64,000 bases of DNA, taken from assembly GCA_029378245.1 (NCBI GenBank), contig JARKIF010000102.1, positions 52,780 to 116,779 on the forward strand, in the 5' to 3' direction. The position numbers were made by a program, and so were the translations under genes. The notes beneath the pieces were generated by a model. The model was not told the origin of the DNA and made no database searches. It saw only the letters and a list, made by a program, of their open reading frames with translations. Shown piece by piece: positions 51,996 to 63,031 of this stretch. This DNA comes from Roridomyces roridus. Taxonomy: Eukaryota > Basidiomycota > Agaricomycetes > Agaricales > Mycenaceae. Each line of letters opens with the position of its first letter. Position 1 is the stretch's first letter.

Positions 51996-52510
51996 TCATT
52001 TCTTGGCGTCAATGGGTCGCCGAATGAGTTCATCGAGGAGCGCCGCGACCTCGGCGCGTGCTTCGTCCTTTTCGGATTGCACGGTTTTGAGCTCTGCGTC
52101 TCGTCTGTGGGCGATTTGGGCCTCGTCGGAGAGGAGGAGGAGGAGTTTCATCGAGTGGGTGATTGAGAGCAGGGAGTTTGCTGCGCGAACCTTGTGGACA
52201 TGTTACAAAGGTCGCGCATCATTAGTCTACTCACCATAGATTCTGCACGCGACTGAGCCTGGAATGACTCTTGCGCAATGCGGAACTTGTCCTTGTCGCC
52301 TATTGACGCGAGTCCAACGAGGTCGACCATGCCATCGAGCAGTGTTTCAACCTCGAGATCCACCTTTTTGTTCCATTCTTCTTCGATGGCGTCGAGGTAA
52401 TCGGCAGAGTTTTGGTCGACTACGGATTGCGATGTGGTGGTGCCCCGTTGGAGGAGGTTTGCGGTGGGTAGCGCGGAGGGGCGGGACACGTCTGATTGGG
52501 GCTCGGCCAT
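51996..52510 (-). CDS. MED22: Mediator complex subunit 22
   Basis: Two exons. The ATG at 52510 (MAEPQSDVSRPSALP) leads to SADYLDAIEEEWNKKVDLEV, GMVDLVGLASIGDKDKFRIA and QESFQAQSRAESM. A 47-nt gtgagt intron is followed by VRAANSLLSITHSMKLLLLL, SDEAQIAHRRDAELKTVQSE and a helical end to the stop at 51998-51996. The ivrA...LL.l...LK.LLLLsDe pattern is the Med22/Surf5/Srb6 signature. It is part of the Mediator head and bridges activators to RNA polymerase II. About 155 residues, normal. The gene is convergent with the Kre9-like gene; about 400 bp separate them. Confidence 0.88.
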
Positions 52511-53521
52511 GGCGGGAGGTAAGGCGGGGTTTTGATTAGATCACGCGCCGTTTCAAGTTCTTGTTCTCGAATTCTTACAACCATGAGAGCCTTCGTTTGA
52601 CCACACTGACGCTCTTAGCGCATCACACGACAACTGCGAAAATTTGGCAACCCCACTGACCACGCCTTGGTGCCTGACCACCCTTTTGGGTCTATAACAT
52701 TCCTTTCCTCTACTCGAGGCCGGCAGATGTGGAAGCTGAGTTGATTATTTCGTACTGCTTTTCCCAGGTGCGCCCGTCTAGAGCTACTTTGCCAACTTCC
52801 GTACCGTGCTGGCTGCTGTCAACGCCGGCGTTTTCGTCATCCGCTTTTCGACTACTCATCCTGCTAGCTGAAGTCTAGCCCTTCAATATTTTTTCCCAGG
52901 TGGACCGAGAAGACTTGCAGGTCGTGCAAGGAAAACGCGTCAAAGCGCGTCGCGTCGTGTACGCGAGTGTACGCGTCACTTGTTGCGACTGACACTGTCG
53001 ACGCCACACAGTTTCTGAATAGAAAATATTTTATTTGACAAGGAAGTTTGCCGTTTTTTCTCGCCTCGGGAGCAGCGCGGCTGAGTAAAGCACCAGGCGG
53101 CCCCACGTTGCCGTTTTACGTCTCTGCCGCCTTCCTACGCTCCAGCTTCTCCTTCCTTGTCGCCATGTTCGCTTGCGCCATTTTGTTTGCTCCGAGGGAT
53201 TTGAAAGACGCAACGGAGCTTTACAGACGGAAATTTGTGGCTGAAAGTCTAGCTGATGCTCCTGGCCGCTCGTTTTCCTTTCTCCTTACCTCAGTGCCTA
53301 TGTCAGAACTCGACGAGGAGCACGCGCTCGTTAGCCTCCGGTTCCGGTAGGCTATATAGCGGATCGCCTAGACCTTCTAACAAAGAATCCCAGAACCCGC
53401 ACGCGACGTCCTTTTGAAAATTCCAGCGCTTCCTGCATCGATTCTGGGCTCCCTTTTATTCCTTGTCGTCTCCATCTAATTTCCCTCTAACTTTCCTTCC
53501 TCCCTTCACTCGACGCACATC
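52511..53521. other. Intergenic, divergent promoters, no gene seen
   Basis: A 1-kb stretch between MED22 (minus) and the 7-TM gene (plus). A CG-rich patch with repeated gcgtca/gcgtc strings lies at about 52925-53000. Pyrimidine-rich leader (ttccctctaactttccttcc) precedes the ATG at 53522. The 100-codon frame at 53048-53350 has no family resemblance. Confidence 0.5.
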
Positions 53522-55581
53522 ATGGCCCCCCTCGATAATACGTTCGTCGTTTCTGATGCGCCCCATCCTCTTGGACTTAGGCTTTTTTTACAGGCTCGGC
53601 GTCGAGTTTATCGGTGTCATTGTTTCTGCTACGTAGGTCTCAACCGCGTTCCCTGGACTACATTGCTCATCGCTGCTATCCAGACTTTACGGAGGTTGGT
53701 CTACGCTTTGGCCTCACAGATAACTGCTACAATTCCGCCTTCAGTTTCAGTCGTGCAGACATGGTGCGTCGACGCGTTCCATGTTCTCGGCGAATATCGA
53801 TGGATTCCAGGTGGTACGCTACGCACACGAACGATAACTGGCCCCTCAAGACCCTCGTATGCAAATTATTTCCGAGTTTGCGCCCGTACAAATCTGTTTC
53901 TAGGTCGCCGCCGTTATGCTCTGCGATACTGCACACCAAGTATTGATCTCGCACACTGGTTGGGCTGCATCTTACCACGCCGCCATCGTCTGACTCGATC
54001 CAAGTCTACTACTACGCCATCACCCACTACAGCGATCCGACGCAACTCGTCAAGATTATCTGGAGTTTGCTGGTGCGCACCGTTTGTCGTCGTCGACGAC
54101 GCTCTCTCTCATTTTCCCCTCTACTAGGTCGAGGTTCTTTTCAACGTATGCCTGTCTTCGTCTTCGGAGTTTGCCAACGTAACGTCGATCCCTACAGGGG
54201 CTCACTGCGCTCTTAGTCCAGAGGTTCGCGGTCGACCCTTCTCGACGATCTGCTTTAGGCTTATCGCTTTGCAGCTTCTTGACCGTCCGCGTCTGGAGAT
54301 GTAAATTTTACCCATTATTCCGCCTAATTACGATATTAATGACTGTAGTGAGCAACGGCAACAAGTGGCTTACGGGCATTTCTGTGCGTTGTTCACCTTG
54401 TAGTGCTTGCATTGGTCCGACTGGCTCCCAGATCCTCCTCGTCATGGGTGAATTTGGTGAGCGATCATTTGTCGACAATCGCCTCTCGCTGATCAGTGTC
54501 TTGCAAGGTTGTGTGCTAGGTCAGTCACGCTGCTCTCTGCCTTCGATGGTGTAACTTAATCGATGACCAGCCTACCTTGCTCTGTCGTAAGTTTCTACGT
54601 TTCTTTCTTCGTGCACTGCTGACTGGATCCGTCTCATTCAGGCTCCCCATGAAAACGTTCGCCGAACTGGAACGACTGCATGTGAGCTGCCTCTGTCTAG
54701 CCGTCTGCAACGTATATTCAATCTCCTCGCAGTATTTATCTATGGCGGTAAACGCGCTGGCTGCAGCTGGAGACTTGTTCATTGCCGGTTCGCTCGTCAT
54801 ACTTCTGCGGAGGTCTCGTACCGGGTTTCAGCGGTATGAGTATTTCATCTGTGTTTGGAAATCTTCGCTCATGGCAATTTTCCAGCTCGGACACCATGAT
54901 TCGCAAATTGGTGAGTGTCGGAATTATCCCAAGCGTGGCTGGAGCACTCAACGAGTTACAGGTTATCTTCGCCGTCAACACGGGTGTCATTACGACGTGC
55001 GCAAAGCCTTGCTTTGTCGTTCTCTGTTCATTCGCTCTCTAGCTCGTTCGCCATCGCCTCCTTGATTTCCGTGGGTCGTTTCTCCCTTTTGGATGCCCGC
55101 TCTGAACCGAATTCAGATCGCGACCGCCAAGAACACGTTCATTTATATCCTATTTTACTTTTGCATGGGCCGTCGTCGGTATTCCGCATTCTCTCGCATC
55201 ACTATTTTGCTGACCATGGCGCTAGTCTACGCCAACTCCCTTCTCGCGACGCTCAACGCGCGCAAGATGATTCGCGGAGCCGCCGACGGTGTTAACACCA
55301 CCAGCGAAAATGGCTTGTCGTTACGGGAAATTTCAAAGAGCAAGAGCGGTGCTTCCTTTTCCCTAGGTTCCAAGGTCTGCGTGTTCTCTTATTCTCCCTA
55401 TACGTTTCTGACTCGCAACCAGCGCCCCAACATCTCTATCAAGATTGACACGACGCAAGAGTTCAATCGGGACGTCGAGGAAGGAGACAAGGGCTCCCAA
55501 TCAACCGCTGCCGTCCGTTTCGACCTTTCTTGCTCCCCGCCCCGCACGCACGCTCATTATGCCACTGCCCACAGTCCATAA
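53522..55581 (+). CDS. Seven-helix membrane protein of the DUF6534 type
   Basis: About 14 short exons that join cleanly: MAPLDNT, LGVEFIGVIVSATLYG, VSVVQTW, WYATHTNDNWPLKTL, VAAVMLCDTAHQVLISHT, VYYYAITHYSDPTQLVKIIW, SLLVEVLFNGLTALLVQSFL, TVRVWRLSNGNKWLTGI, ILLVMGEFGCVLAYLAL, MAVNALAAAGDLFIAGSLVI, LLRRSRTGFQRSDTMIRKL, FAVNTGVITT. Then FIYILFYFCMGR, LYANSLLATLNARKMIRGAA and a polar C-terminus with RPNISIKIDTTQEF. Seven hydrophobic segments and the end-of-helix motif LYANSLLATLNAR are hallmarks of this large basidiomycete family. Function unknown; a receptor-like surface role is often supposed. The stop at 55581 assumes the last exon is not spliced again. Confidence 0.8.
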
Positions 55582-57303
55582 GATCCAAGGCTAGCTATAT
55601 GCAGGCAAGCGCTGTTTAGAGGGGCGTCGCGTCGGAGAATCATCGTATGCGCCCAAGGTTGGTGGGCGCTCTAAAATGTATCTATCGGAGAAGGAGAAGG
55701 TTTTTTTGTGATGTAGTATTTAGTTCGTTGTAAGTACTTTGCTTAGATGGTACGGCTGTTGCATATGTGTAAAACTTTGAAGAACTTGACCTGGATTGAG
55801 CGCAGGAGAGCCGGAATAGGAAAGTGAGCAAGGAGGCACGCATATCACTCCTTGTTCTACACCATTCAAACCGCGTTTTTCAACCTGCGAACCTGCGACG
55901 CGTTCCAGCCCGGCCACTATACGGAGCCCGAGTTTCTCACCACTCGGCGGAGCCTTGAGGTAGGTATTGACCCAGTAAAGAAGTCTCGCGAGCCCAGCGT
56001 CGTCGTCCTGTAGTCGGTCCAGTCAATCCGGTGTCTGCAGGGTCTAGCTCGAAGCTCCAGTTGTTCATGGTCCTCTAGCATCTTGGGTCCTTGAGGAACA
56101 GGTTGGATTTCTTGGGTCTTAGTTTGCCTTGAAGCTATTACACCTTGAAGAGTCTTTGCGCGTTTCTTGACTTGCCGGGCAAGATAGCTCTTGAAGAGAG
56201 CTTTCGAGGAAGGGGGCGTCGACCAGGGGCTCGTGGATCATAAGCACCAGTGTTGGACAATCTTCAGGTTGAAGGGTCTTGTCGTCTCTGGAAAGAACTT
56301 GAAGGCCAACTACGCGTTCCCAGGTGCGTGCTCAGTCGGGTCGTGGCTTATATGGGCTTTAGGGACCTCGCCGTCACCGAAAAGCAGAGGGATGAGGGGT
56401 TGAGGCGTTAGATCGAAGGAATGGCTAGGTTTTCGAGTGGTTGAAGCTGGGAAGAACGCGTATCCGAGGAGAGCTTAGCTTCCACCCGGTCGAGATGTTG
56501 AAAGGCGGTTGACATGTGTGAGTTGGGGACATGGTAGTGGATCGCGCAGAGACAGTCGGCGGTTCATATGGAATTCCACAAAAAAAGTTCTCCCTATCTC
56601 CTCTCTCTTCCCAGTTGTCCTTATCCTGCTCCGTGTCTCGGAGCTGGACCCTGTCAGATTTTTAATTGACGCGCTTGCCGGGCTGTTTAACTCTGTCATG
56701 ACCGCTCTTCCCGTCTCCGTTGGCCACCGAACTCGTCTCGACGGCTGGAATGTTCACCCTGCCGTCCTCCGACACCCGGACTTCTTTTTCATTCGTAGCG
56801 TTCGTCCACGCCAGCTGTCTTCGTAAACGCCTCGTGTGCAAGAAATTCATCCTAGCGACACGTTCAACAGGTCAAGCAGTTGTCGAGCAGTGGCAGTAGG
56901 CAGGTAGCGTGCTGCTCGTGTCTTGCTCGTGTCACCAATATCTTGACGGTGGACGTAGTATCGACCACGCACTCGTTCTGCTCCCCCAATCGGCGCAGTT
57001 CTCCCTGCAAGGACTGGCATTTATACGTCGTCGTGTTTGCTGTCGGTGTCGAACAGATATAAGATGAAACTGACATCAAGTCGACCTCCGCCACTGTTGA
57101 TTCGATTCGCGACGTCCACTGGCTGCAAAGGTGGGTCTCTGAATGAAAAATGCATTAATCCATCTGGGTCTGATGAGTTGGCGGAGATTTCTTCCCGGGC
57201 CGTACACCCAGTATAGGCAAATTGGCTGCTGCTTGACAGCTGTCGACGAGCTCGAACCACTTATAATCAAACCCTCGATGGCCTGCTCCGCCCCGACTTC
57301 GAC
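55582..57303. other. Intergenic, no gene seen
   Basis: 1.7 kb with only short frames. The largest (56509-56826, +, 105 codons) begins MTCVSWGHGSG and has no recognisable motif. The region holds the 3' UTR of the 7-TM gene and the promoter of the F-box gene. Confidence 0.5.
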
Positions 57304-58835
57304 ATGTTTCCCCCCGAGATATGGCTTCAGATTGCATACCATATCCCTCCCCACCTCCTCGCCGATCTCTATGCGGTCAATCGCCAGTGGTACGACATGG
57401 CCATGAATGCGCGCTACCGACAGATCAGCTTTGCCTTCCTCAATCGGGGTATGCTCCACGATTTGACGCGTCTGAGGTGCGTCCTTTACTCTGCTCGCCT
57501 CGAATATTCACTTATCAGTCGTGCAGAGATCCCGCAGTCGCCAGACGTGTCCGTTCACTGCACATCCATCCTTACTTTGTCAAGGAGATATTGGACAAGG
57601 CTGTACATGAACCCCAACCTCCGCTTTCCCCGCATTCGCTACGTGGCAAACTCTCGGGTCTGTTTCGCGACCACGGGCACAACAAGCGTTTGGCCAGGCG
57701 CTCCAGGACACCCGCGACACTCGATATGGACAACCCTGCAGAGCTCGTGAAATCAGTGGTCCAGGTCATTTCCGGCTTGACGAATCTCTCCCATGTCCAC
57801 ATTGCATGGAGTGGCCTGGATCATATTCACGACCTCCCCGTTCCTTTCCTCGCGGCCGCTTTCCGGCCGTCCGTCCTTCAGCTCAGCCTCGAGATATCCC
57901 TCGAGAAGACTGTCGACCTGCTTTCCCACACGTCGGCCTTGACTGATCTCGAGGAACTTGATTTGTTCCTTCGTCTAGATCATCAACTGTCGGCCATAGA
58001 ATACGAGCGGATTCTGGTAGAGCATGTTGCTCCTGCCATCAACCGTCTCCACCGGTCCCTACAGAAACTCTCCCTCCGACTCTGCGAACCAGTCGATTTA
58101 GCTCCGCTCTTTGACTCTCTTCGGCATATGTCCTGCCTGGACAATTTGTCCATTTCTATTCCTACATCTGCGCCACATCTTGGTGACCCTGCTGGTTTCG
58201 GCAAATTCCTTGATCGCCACCGATACACGCTATCTCATCTCACCCTCCGTGCGACGGAGCTTAGCGGTCCTGGGCTCACAGTCGCTGACGAAGAGCCCCT
58301 CTCCGCGTGGGTCAACGACGCCCTTTCCTTCCTCTCTGGCCCCGTCAAGCTGCGCAGCCTCGAAGCGAGCCTCGCCCTCTTCCCCGTCGAGGCCGCTGCT
58401 GTGTGTCTCGGGCACCTCGGCCGTACGTTAACGTCGCTGACGCTCACGGGTCGATACCTCACTTACGACCGTGTCGACGAGCTCTTAAGCGCCGTCCCCC
58501 GAGCACGATTACGTGATTTGCGCCTGGGTCCCGTCACGCTGAGCCCGCAGCTCGTCGACCTCCTCGCCGAGCGCCTACCTGCTCTGCGACAACTCGCACT
58601 GCTCGTCCGCGACGTTGTCGGTTGCGAGGGTGATTTACCTGTCTACTACGACAGGACGGAGCAGCATGATGGACAGATTGGGAGCTTCTTTATGGAGATG
58701 GAGGGGAGGAGGTATGGGCATTGGGGACTGCGCGCTATTGAGCTGGAGAGGAGCTCGTTTCCGTATCGTATGCAATATGCGGAGGACTATAAGGAGCTTT
58801 TCGAGGGGTGTGTTCCTTCGCTTTGCAGGGCGTAG
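57304..58835 (+). CDS. F-box protein
   Basis: Two exons; the 49-nt intron (about 57478-57526) joins DLTRL-R to DPAVARRVRSLHIHPYFV. The N-terminal MFPPEIWLQIAYHIPPHLLA, then DLYAVNRQWYDMAMNARYRQ, is an F-box: Pro-Glu-Ile/Leu start, conserved Val/Trp at the end. The remainder is leucine-patterned (LTDLEELDLFLRLD, LRHMSCLDNLSISIPTSAPH, LRDLRLGPVTLSPQLVDLLA), like degenerate leucine-rich repeats. This is the usual layout of agaricomycete F-box proteins that would present substrates to an SCF ubiquitin ligase through Skp1. It continues to a stop at 58835. Such genes form large, fast-evolving families; the substrate is unknown. Confidence 0.85.
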
Positions 58836-59379
58836 ACCTTTCTCTTATGTTGTCCGCCTGCGTTCTCTCGTTTGGGTTTTAACATGGCATTTGTATTTTA
58901 CACTCGCATGATGTTTTGGTGCAAGAGAATAAACAGATATTCGGGGAGCTTAGAGCGATTGTTGCGGATCATGAAGAGGACTGGACTAAGGTTGGGCTAA
59001 AGATGACTCTCGCAGTCAAAAAATTTGCTTCCGCGGATGTGAAAAATTGCGACTGGATGAGCATGAATTGCGAGTGTTTAGTTCTCTGCTCGATACGAAT
59101 CAATAATATACGGGCAATGTTTCTTCTCCGCTTTCCCTGTGGAAAGCAAGTGCAGAGTCATGTCTTTTCCAACGGAAAATCTCCAATGACCGGCTCCCGC
59201 GATGTAATAAGACGATTCATGTTCTCCTATATCCATATGAGAGCGCGCCACATTATCTTGCCGAATCTTGCCCTGAATTTGCAGGACTTTCCATTTTTGG
59301 CCGTTGGCGTTTCGGGATTTGCCCGTGTTTGGTCTGCCGCCCTTTCGATCGCCACCCTGCAAAATAGATCTTGGCTTGC
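58836..59379. other. Intergenic, no gene seen
   Basis: About 540 bp between two genes transcribed rightward. Frames here are AT-richer and lack motifs. It presumably holds the F-box gene's 3' UTR and the promoter of the coiled-coil gene. Confidence 0.5.
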
Positions 59380-60213
59380 ATGCCTACGAACGAGGAAGTC
59401 AAGGTGCCTGAAGGCGCCAATGCTGCCCAGCACCGCTTTCGTCTCTCTCTCAGCGGCAACCCTTCCGACTTGGCTCAGGAAACCAGCCCGAGTCTAAGCG
59501 CGACGAGCGCTTCCTATCCCGCCAGTCGCCCGCCTCAGGACAACGGGAATGGCCCGTTTCACGTACGTGTACTCGGTTACCACTAGCCTGGCTGACCTGT
59601 GTAACTGCGTCCAGTTGCCGTATCGAAATTCGCGATACAAGGAGAAGTGAGTGTCTCAGAAGAAAGGGTACTTGGGGGCAGATTCAAGACAACAGAGATA
59701 GATTCCAAGCGCTGCGGGAAAAATACGATCGTGTTCTTGCGGTGCGTAGCTTTACATGTGCGCGTTCTTGACGCGTTCTGACCAACCCTGATCCAGAAAC
59801 AAGCAGAGTACCTCAACGAGTACGACACAGCGACGGCCAAAATAAAGCAGCTGCAAGCCGAGAACGAGTGCGTCCGTCTTGTTACTCACAACGCGCCTTG
59901 AAGTTTACGGACAAATATAAGCCTCCTCCTCGACGCGATGTACCTTGCTGCACAGCAAAATCCCCAGTCGTTCGGTCTGAACGAACCCCCTACGGCGGAT
60001 ACTCCCCTGTCAATGCTCGGTGATATTGACGCGCTTCACAACGCGCCTACAGGCACTGGCGCCATTCCCTTGTCCGCAGGCCCGCACGTGCTCCATGCAG
60101 CTCCCCCACCAGCGCCTATGCGTAATTCCAGCCTCAACGGCAACGGACACGTTCCTGTCCCGCACCACGTTACCACGGTACACGCAGTGGAAACGGTGGC
60201 TTCATGCCTCTAA
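59380..60213 (+). CDS. Coiled-coil protein, possibly INO80 subunit F-like
   Basis: ATG at 59380 (MPTNEEVKVPEGANAAQHRF). Exons join as GPFH, LPYRNSRYKEK, DRFQALREKYDRVLA, KQAEYLNEYDTATAKIKQLQ, AEN, DLLLDAMYLAAQQNPQSFGL, then a Pro/His/Asn-rich tail. The YRNSRYKEKDRFQALREKYD, LQAEN and LLLDA motif set looks like the short conserved coiled coil of INO80F-type chromatin proteins, but I hold this loosely. The frame chosen ends at 60213. A second open frame just downstream (GGFMPLTNGHPPPPLHME, then a gttcgt...attag intron) suggests either one more splice or a 1-nt shift near 60160-60175, so the C-terminus is uncertain. Confidence 0.55.
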
Positions 60214-60942
60214 CAAACGGGCATCCACCCCCACCGCTTCATATGGAGGTTCGTGCAATGTTGTTGACTCCAAATTACTGACTGAATTGCAATTAGCATA
60301 CCCCGCCCACCTTCGATGGAATTCATCCAGCACGAGGTTCGCTAACCAAATGCACTATACGCTCATTAATTCTACCCTTAATCGCATCTGTATTTCTGCG
60401 TCTTGTATTTCCTCCTCCTTCGTTCTGCACTGTGCACAATTGTTTCTCCTTTGGATGATTTCCAGGGTAAGTAGTCAGTAGTAGTACAAAATCGATGTCT
60501 ATGGCTATAATACTCATCGCCGTCCACCTCACCCAAACAAAGGAAAACCAAACGTGTGTGATCCATTCCAAGTGCCAAGGTTGACACTGGGAGATGGATG
60601 GAGGGAGGGTATATGAGGTGAAAGATGATGCGGAGGATTGGATTGGATGAGTGGATGACCGGACGATGCAGTAAGATGGACAGTGGTATACAGGAGGATT
60701 GACAGCTTGTAAAGGAAGAATAAACAATAAACAGCGAAAACAAGAGCAGCAGCAGCAGCAGCGAGCCAAAGGAAGGGAAGAGTAGGGGAAGGAGCGACAG
60801 TCGTTTTTTTGAGCACCATCTAAGGGATGAGGAAAGGAAGGGGAGGGAAGAAGGCAAGGCGCTTTGATGCTAGAGTCCAAGACGGATATGGTACAACGGC
60901 AGGGCTTGACGCCCTTTTTTGGCAAGGGCGCATTTAATAGCC
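60214..60942. other. Convergent intergenic region, no gene seen
   Basis: It lies between the coiled-coil gene (plus) and the HSF-type gene (minus). It contains the CAG/CAA-type microsatellite agcagcagcagcagcagc at about 60747. The alternative last exon of the coiled-coil gene may extend to about 60365. Confidence 0.45.
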
Positions 60943-63031
60943 TCAGCGGCTCGGCGCGTTACTGGGGACGGACCCTCCTAACGAAAGTAAGGGACCGCCG
61001 CCACCGCCAACTGGACACCGGGACATGTTCCCAATGTTCGGCATGCCGCGCTGTCCTTGCCCAACATGCCCGAGACCACTCCCGCTCCGTGGCCGCCCGG
61101 CAGTGCCAGCGCCCCATGGGCCAAGGCCACTGCCACCCGCACCAGGCTGCATGGCATACCCAAGTGGCGCGCTGTCGCTCCTGGCACGACTCACACGCGG
61201 TTTGGGCGGCGAAAGGGAATCGACAGTCGCAGCATGATGTACCTGCGGGTGGTGTGGATGTGGACTGCCACCATTGGTGACAGGGCGGGCCTCGTCAGCA
61301 GACATCATGCGCTGCCGTTTCGAGCTCCCGCGCCCATTCTCCTGGTCGTCAAACATTTCCATCGTAATGGACCCGGGCGACGCAGGTAACGGTGACCCCG
61401 TCGTCTCGCCGCGTGTGTAGGAGATGTGCTGGAAGCTATGTTGTCGTGAGAGCGAATGCGAATGCGAATGAGCAGGATGGTGTTGTGACGGCGGTGGCTG
61501 GTGATGAGGAAAGTCAGCTGTCGTCGGACTGGGCTCATACCCACGCGGCGATGTCACAAAAATATTCGGTTCCAACAGGTCGATTGGAAAGGGAGGAACT
61601 GTGTTTCTGTCAGATTCGAGGCGACGGAGCACTAAGTACCGACCGCTGACCCGGAAAACCTTGCCGACAATGTCCCAAAGTCGACTTACGACAGAACCAG
61701 CTTCTCGGTACGGCGCCGCTCAGCGCTAAGCTGGTCCCACATGCGCTGATTTCATCGCGCATGGCATTCAGCTGGGCCGCAACCTGATGGCGGTCAGCAT
61801 GGATCAAATTATTGTGGGCGCTCGTGGGTCACTTACCTCAACCCGGGAGCTCAACGCGGTGCTTGGAGTGCAGGATCGGGTTCAAGCGCCTTGCGTTTAA
61901 TCTCGTCTAGAAGGTCGGGTCGCCCACGCAGGAATTTATGATGAGAAAATTCCCAAGTCTGAGCGTCGGACGTTGTCCGTTGGGCGCGCGGGGTGCGGTT
62001 GATCTTGTGGAAGCCATACATGTTCAATTGCCGCACAAAGCTTGAGAACTGGGGACGGCGTGAGCAAAAATAATATTTCAGGCCCCAAAGTATAAACCCG
62101 AGGACACACAGAAATGATAGGTCCGAGGTGGATCTAGAAGAGAAAAGTAGACTACATTGTTGTGCTTGAAATGGCTGCCTAGGATACTCCACTGACTGAA
62201 TTCCCCGACATTGCTGACCACGAACGAGGTCCCCAGCTCGGTCCAGGAGATGAAATGTGATGATTTCGAGTCCGTGATCATTTGGTAGAGCTTGGTGACA
62301 AAGTTGTTGGTCGCCATCGGTTTGCCAAGCACACCCATGTGGGCGGGGACGAGGGTCGGAATAGTAATTTTTGTGTCGTCGCCGCTGCTGCTGCCCTCGA
62401 CGGGGGAGCTGCTGGCATCGTAGGAGACCATGCCGCCCATGTCCATGTCATCGTACCCCGCACTAGTGGGGTTAGCACTGACGGGAGAGGCGGCACGGTT
62501 CGGAGAAAGATTTCCGCTGTCGGTGGTAATGCGCAGCGCAGGGGCAGATATGCTCGGCGTGTGTGACCGTGAGCCTGACGCGTTTGGCGGCGGATCCGAC
62601 GAAAAACTGCGTTTTCGCGGCAGAGTGGACGTCGTTGACCTCGGTGAATGTGGGGGGACATTGACACTGACAGAATCGTAGGACGAGTCGTGGTCGTACG
62701 AATCCTGTGAGTCGTTCCCTCCTCCGCCGGCCCCAAATTGGAAAGGGTGCAGGTGGTTTCCGTAAGTCGCGGGACTTATGGGTGTTACAGGGCTGAGAGC
62801 ACCGGAGGGAGGACCGATAGGGGAGAGATTTGTGGGAGATGCCACGGAAAGAGTCGAGAGGTTGAGAGACAAGGAGGAGGATGTCCGATGAAGGGATGTG
62901 CCTTGCTGAAACCCAAACGGAGGGTAGTGCTGTTGCGGCTGCTGCTGCTGTTGCTGAGGGGGTTGCTGCTGCTGTTGCTGCTGGGGCCAGCGAGAGGCAT
63001 AATGTCCTTCGGGGGACATTGGGTAGTCCAT
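60943..63031 (-). CDS. HSF-type transcription factor with poly-Gln N-terminus
   Basis: ATG at 63031 ([15 protein letters not shown]); an in-frame GTG lies 9 nt upstream. Poly-Gln ([18 protein letters not shown]) and Ser/Pro-rich sequence lead to an HSF-type DNA-binding domain at about residues 240-350: [48 protein letters not shown], then after an intron [41 protein letters not shown] coiled-coil region with [14 protein letters not shown] follows, then a Ser/His-rich C-terminus ending at 60943. This domain binds GAA-type repeats as a trimer. Basidiomycete members with this exact core resemble Hsf1/Sfl1-like regulators of stress or morphogenesis. The domain carries an extra residue: [12 protein letters not shown] where EFSxTILGSHF is usual. 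Confidence 0.85.

Noticed and set aside
57321..58835. F-box gene read without an intron from 57321
   Set aside because: That frame starts inside the F-box in another frame and loses the PEIWLQIAYHIP motif. The spliced model from 57304 restores it.
61025..61389. Plus-strand ORFs opposite the HSF C-terminus
   Set aside because: GC-rich shadows of the Gly/Pro/Ser-rich HSF tail, with no motifs.
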